From: Hafnia alvei
Lineage (GTDB): Bacteria > Pseudomonadota > Gammaproteobacteria > Enterobacterales > Enterobacteriaceae
Length of the DNA stretch: 64,000 nt
Assembly: GCF_964063325.1 (NCBI RefSeq)
Contig: NZ_OZ061315.1
Location: forward strand, 372,001-436,000
Reading direction: 5' to 3'
Both the position numbers and the translations under genes were made by a program. The first letter of the stretch is position 1, and every line of letters starts with the position of its first letter. Below the pieces are notes generated by a model that was not told the DNA's origin, did not search any database, and worked only from the letters and a program-made list of their open reading frames with translations. Of this stretch, positions 61,804 through 64,000 are shown one piece after another.

Positions 61804-63966
61804 ATGGAAAAACTAAAAATAGCAGTTAATAACAACACCTCTGAATGCTTTAGTACCGAACGTGAAACTGTAGATATTAATAATACTAATTTTACTGATG
61901 TTTCTGCTGCCGTTATTTCCGTTGAAGATGCGGTTTCAGGCACGCTGGATACGATTGAACAAACCGGTTTCGGTATTCCTGTTTTTGTCGCCGTTTGCTG
62001 CGAAGAAGAATTGCCAGCAGAAGTACTGCCGCGTGTCACTGGCGTGTTTGAGCTGTGTGATGGCAACGTTGATTTCTACGGTAAACAGCTTGAGGCTGCT
62101 GCGGTTAAATATGAGAAAGACGTTTTACCTCCTTTCTTTGGTAGCCTCGTTGAATATGTGCAGCAGGGTAACGCCGCATTTGACTGCCCAGGGCATCAAG
62201 GTGGCCAGTTCTTCCGCCGTCATCCTGCGGGCCGTCAGTTCTTTGATTACTTTGGTGAAACATTATTCCGTTCTGACCTGTGTAACGCTGACGTATCAAT
62301 GGGTGACCTGCTTATCCATGAAGGCGCTCCTTGCACCGCGCAGATGCATGCGGCCAAAGTCTTTAACGCTGATAAAACCTACTTCGTATTAAACGGCACT
62401 TCATCTTCGAACAAAGTGGTGCTGAATGCGCTGTTGGCTCCGGGTGATTTAGTGTTATTTGACCGTAACAACCATAAATCTAACCACCACGGTGCGCTAA
62501 TTCAGGCGGGTGCAACGCCGGTATATCTGGAAACTGCGCGTAACCCGTTTGGCTTTATCGGTGGTATTGATTCCCACTGTTTTGAAGAGAAATACCTGCG
62601 CGATTTAGTGCGTGAAGTGGCTCCAGAACGCTCTTCAGAAAAACGCCCATTCCGCTTAGCGGTTATTCAGTTAGGCACCTACGATGGCACTATCTATAAC
62701 GCCCGTCAGGTTGTCGATAAGATTGGTCATCTGTGTGATTACATCCTGTTTGACTCTGCATGGGTAGGCTACGAACAGTTCATTCCAATGATGAATGATT
62801 GCTCTCCTCTGCTGTTGGAACTGAATGAAAACGATCCGGGCATTCTGGTGACTCAGTCGGTTCATAAACAACAAGCTGGTTTCTCTCAGACTTCACAGAT
62901 CCACAAAAAAGATAAACATATCAAAGGCCAAGATCGCTATGTAAATCATAAACGCATGAACAATGCTTTCATGATGCATGCGTCAACCAGCCCGTTCTAT
63001 CCATTGTTTGCTGCGCTTGATGTGAACGCCAAAATGCACGAAGGCGAAAGCGGAAAACGTATGTGGATGGACTGCGTTAAAGTCGGTATCGAAACACGTA
63101 AGCTGTTGTTAAAACTCTGCAAACACATTCGTCCGTTCGTTCCTGCAACCATCGATGGCCGTAAATGGGAAGACTTTGATACCGAAGAAATGGCTAACGA
63201 TCTGCGCTTCTTCGACTTCATTCCTGGTGAACGTTGGCATTCATTTGAAGGTTACGCAGAGCATCAATACTTTGTGGACCCATGCAAACTGATGCTGACC
63301 ACGCCGGGTATCAACGTGCAAACCGGTGAATACGATAAGTTTGGTGTTCCAGCGACTATTCTTGCCAACTTCCTGCGTGAGAATGGCATCGTTCCAGAGA
63401 AATGTGACCTGAACTCAATCCTGTTCCTGATGACGCCTGCGGAAGATATGGCGAAGATGCAGCATCTTGTTGCACAAATCGCTCGCTTTGAACGCCTGTT
63501 AGAAGAAGATGCGCCACTGTCAGAAGTGCTGCCATCGATCTACAAAAATTACGAAGAACGTTATCAGGGTTACACCATCCGTCAGCTGTGTCAGGAAATG
63601 CATGACCTGTATGTCAGCCATAACGTGAAACAGCTGCAAAAAGAGATGTTCCGTAAAGCTCACTTCCCGAAAGTGGTGATGAATCCACAGCAGGCGAATA
63701 TCGAGTTTGTCCGTGGCAACGTTGAACTGGTTGCGCTCAATCAGGTTGAAGGCCGCATCGCCGCTGAAGGCGCACTTCCTTATCCTCCAGGTGTTCTGTG
63801 CGTAGTCCCAGGTGAAATCTGGGGCGGTTCTGTACAGCGTTACTTCTTGGCATTGGAAGAGGGCATTAACCTGCTGCCAGGGTTCGCACCTGAACTACAG
63901 GGTGTCTATATCCAACAGGACGAGGATGGACGTAAACGTGCTTATGGTTATGTTATTAAACAATAA
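61804..63966 (+). CDS. speF: Inducible ornithine decarboxylase SpeF
   Basis: PLP enzyme converting ornithine to putrescine with proton consumption (acid resistance, polyamine synthesis); 720 aa versus 732 in E. coli. N-terminal wing domain; PLP-binding core with CPGHQGGQFFRRHPAG, VLNGTSSSNKVVLNALL, DSAWVGYEQF and the Schiff-base Lys355 in TQSVHKQQAGFSQ; C-terminal PYPPGVLCVVPGEIWGG. It is shorter only at the extreme C terminus. The partner antiporter gene potE would be expected just beyond the window. The same locus gives Hafnia-type organisms their ornithine-positive phenotype. Confidence 0.96.
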   Translation: MEKLKIAVNNNTSECFSTERETVDINNTNFTDVSAAVISVEDAVSGTLDTIEQTGFGIPVFVAVCCEEELPAEVLPRVTGVFELCDGNVDFYGKQLEAAAVKYEKDVLPPFFGSLVEYVQQGNAAFDCPGHQGGQFFRRHPAGRQFFDYFGETLFRSDLCNADVSMGDLLIHEGAPCTAQMHAAKVFNADKTYFVLNGTSSSNKVVLNALLAPGDLVLFDRNNHKSNHHGALIQAGATPVYLETARNPFGFIGGIDSHCFEEKYLRDLVREVAPERSSEKRPFRLAVIQLGTYDGTIYNARQVVDKIGHLCDYILFDSAWVGYEQFIPMMNDCSPLLLELNENDPGILVTQSVHKQQAGFSQTSQIHKKDKHIKGQDRYVNHKRMNNAFMMHASTSPFYPLFAALDVNAKMHEGESGKRMWMDCVKVGIETRKLLLKLCKHIRPFVPATIDGRKWEDFDTEEMANDLRFFDFIPGERWHSFEGYAEHQYFVDPCKLMLTTPGINVQTGEYDKFGVPATILANFLRENGIVPEKCDLNSILFLMTPAEDMAKMQHLVAQIARFERLLEEDAPLSEVLPSIYKNYEERYQGYTIRQLCQEMHDLYVSHNVKQLQKEMFRKAHFPKVVMNPQQANIEFVRGNVELVALNQVEGRIAAEGALPYPPGVLCVVPGEIWGGSVQRYFLALEEGINLLPGFAPELQGVYIQQDEDGRKRAYGYVIKQ

Positions 63967-64000
63967 ATTAGAAATCATTTCTCGGCAGGGGTACTGGCCG
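63967..64000. other. Start of the intergenic region after speF
   Basis: The last 34 bases of the window. No gene start is seen. Confidence 0.3.

Overview
The window is chromosomal DNA from a member of the Enterobacterales. Core genes (dpiB/dpiA, lexA, dinF, yjbJ, zur, dusA, pspG, qor, dnaB, alr, yqhD/yqhC, speF) read as clear E. coli-type orthologues. The inducible ornithine decarboxylase and the moderate base composition make a Hafnia-like genome (Hafniaceae) my best guess; this is inference from recall and no database was searched. REGION 1 (1-20.0 kb) is core genome: a citrate-type two-component pair, the SOS repressor with its operators, the zinc regulator Zur, a 126-bp tandem MITE-like repeat, a TetR/NemR-like regulator with two tiny secreted repeat proteins, dusA, pspG with a sigma-54 promoter, qor, dnaB, alr, the yqhD/yqhC aldehyde reductase pair, an S33 peptidase, an outer-membrane barrel and a DgcQ-like diguanylate cyclase. 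REGION 2 (20.2-28.2 kb) holds the srfABC operon (membrane protein, actin/Hsp70-fold ATPase, P-loop GTPase-like protein) and a VirK/YbjX-family gene. REGION 3 (28.2-57.9 kb) is a complete SPI-2-type type III secretion system (T3SS) in the same gene order as Salmonella: ssrB-ssrA (minus strand), then ssaB, ssaC, ssaD, ssaE, sseA, sseB, sscA, sseC, sseD, sseE, sscB, sseF, sseG, ssaG, ssaH, ssaI, ssaJ, a sctK gene, ssaK, ssaL, ssaM, ssaV, ssaN, ssaO, ssaP, ssaQ, ssaR, ssaS, ssaT, ssaU. Both ends carry AT-rich candidate effectors. On the left is a 753-residue protein whose N terminus resembles the SPI-2 translocation domain (IGNG, then W-x5-FF). On the right is a protein with an ActA/WASP-like architecture: unknown N domain, polyproline repeats, then a WASP-like central/acidic tail that is split off by homopolymer frameshifts. 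It is followed at once by a CesT-type chaperone. REGION 4 (57.9-60.9 kb) is a decayed tRNA-Phe integration hotspot: a 36-bp direct repeat of the tRNA 3' end brackets GNAT, Fic and Ner/Nlp remnants and one intact AT-rich membrane/coiled-coil gene that may be a defence gene. REGION 5 (60.8-64 kb) holds tRNA-Phe, then the speFL leader peptide and speF. How the parts work together: SsrA/SsrB should drive the T3SS, its flanking effectors and perhaps srfABC; the SpiC-SsaL-SsaM gatekeeper would switch from translocators (SseB/C/D) to effectors (SseF, SseG and the two new candidates). The most notable item is the putative Arp2/3-activating effector and its chaperone at 56.05-57.92 kb.
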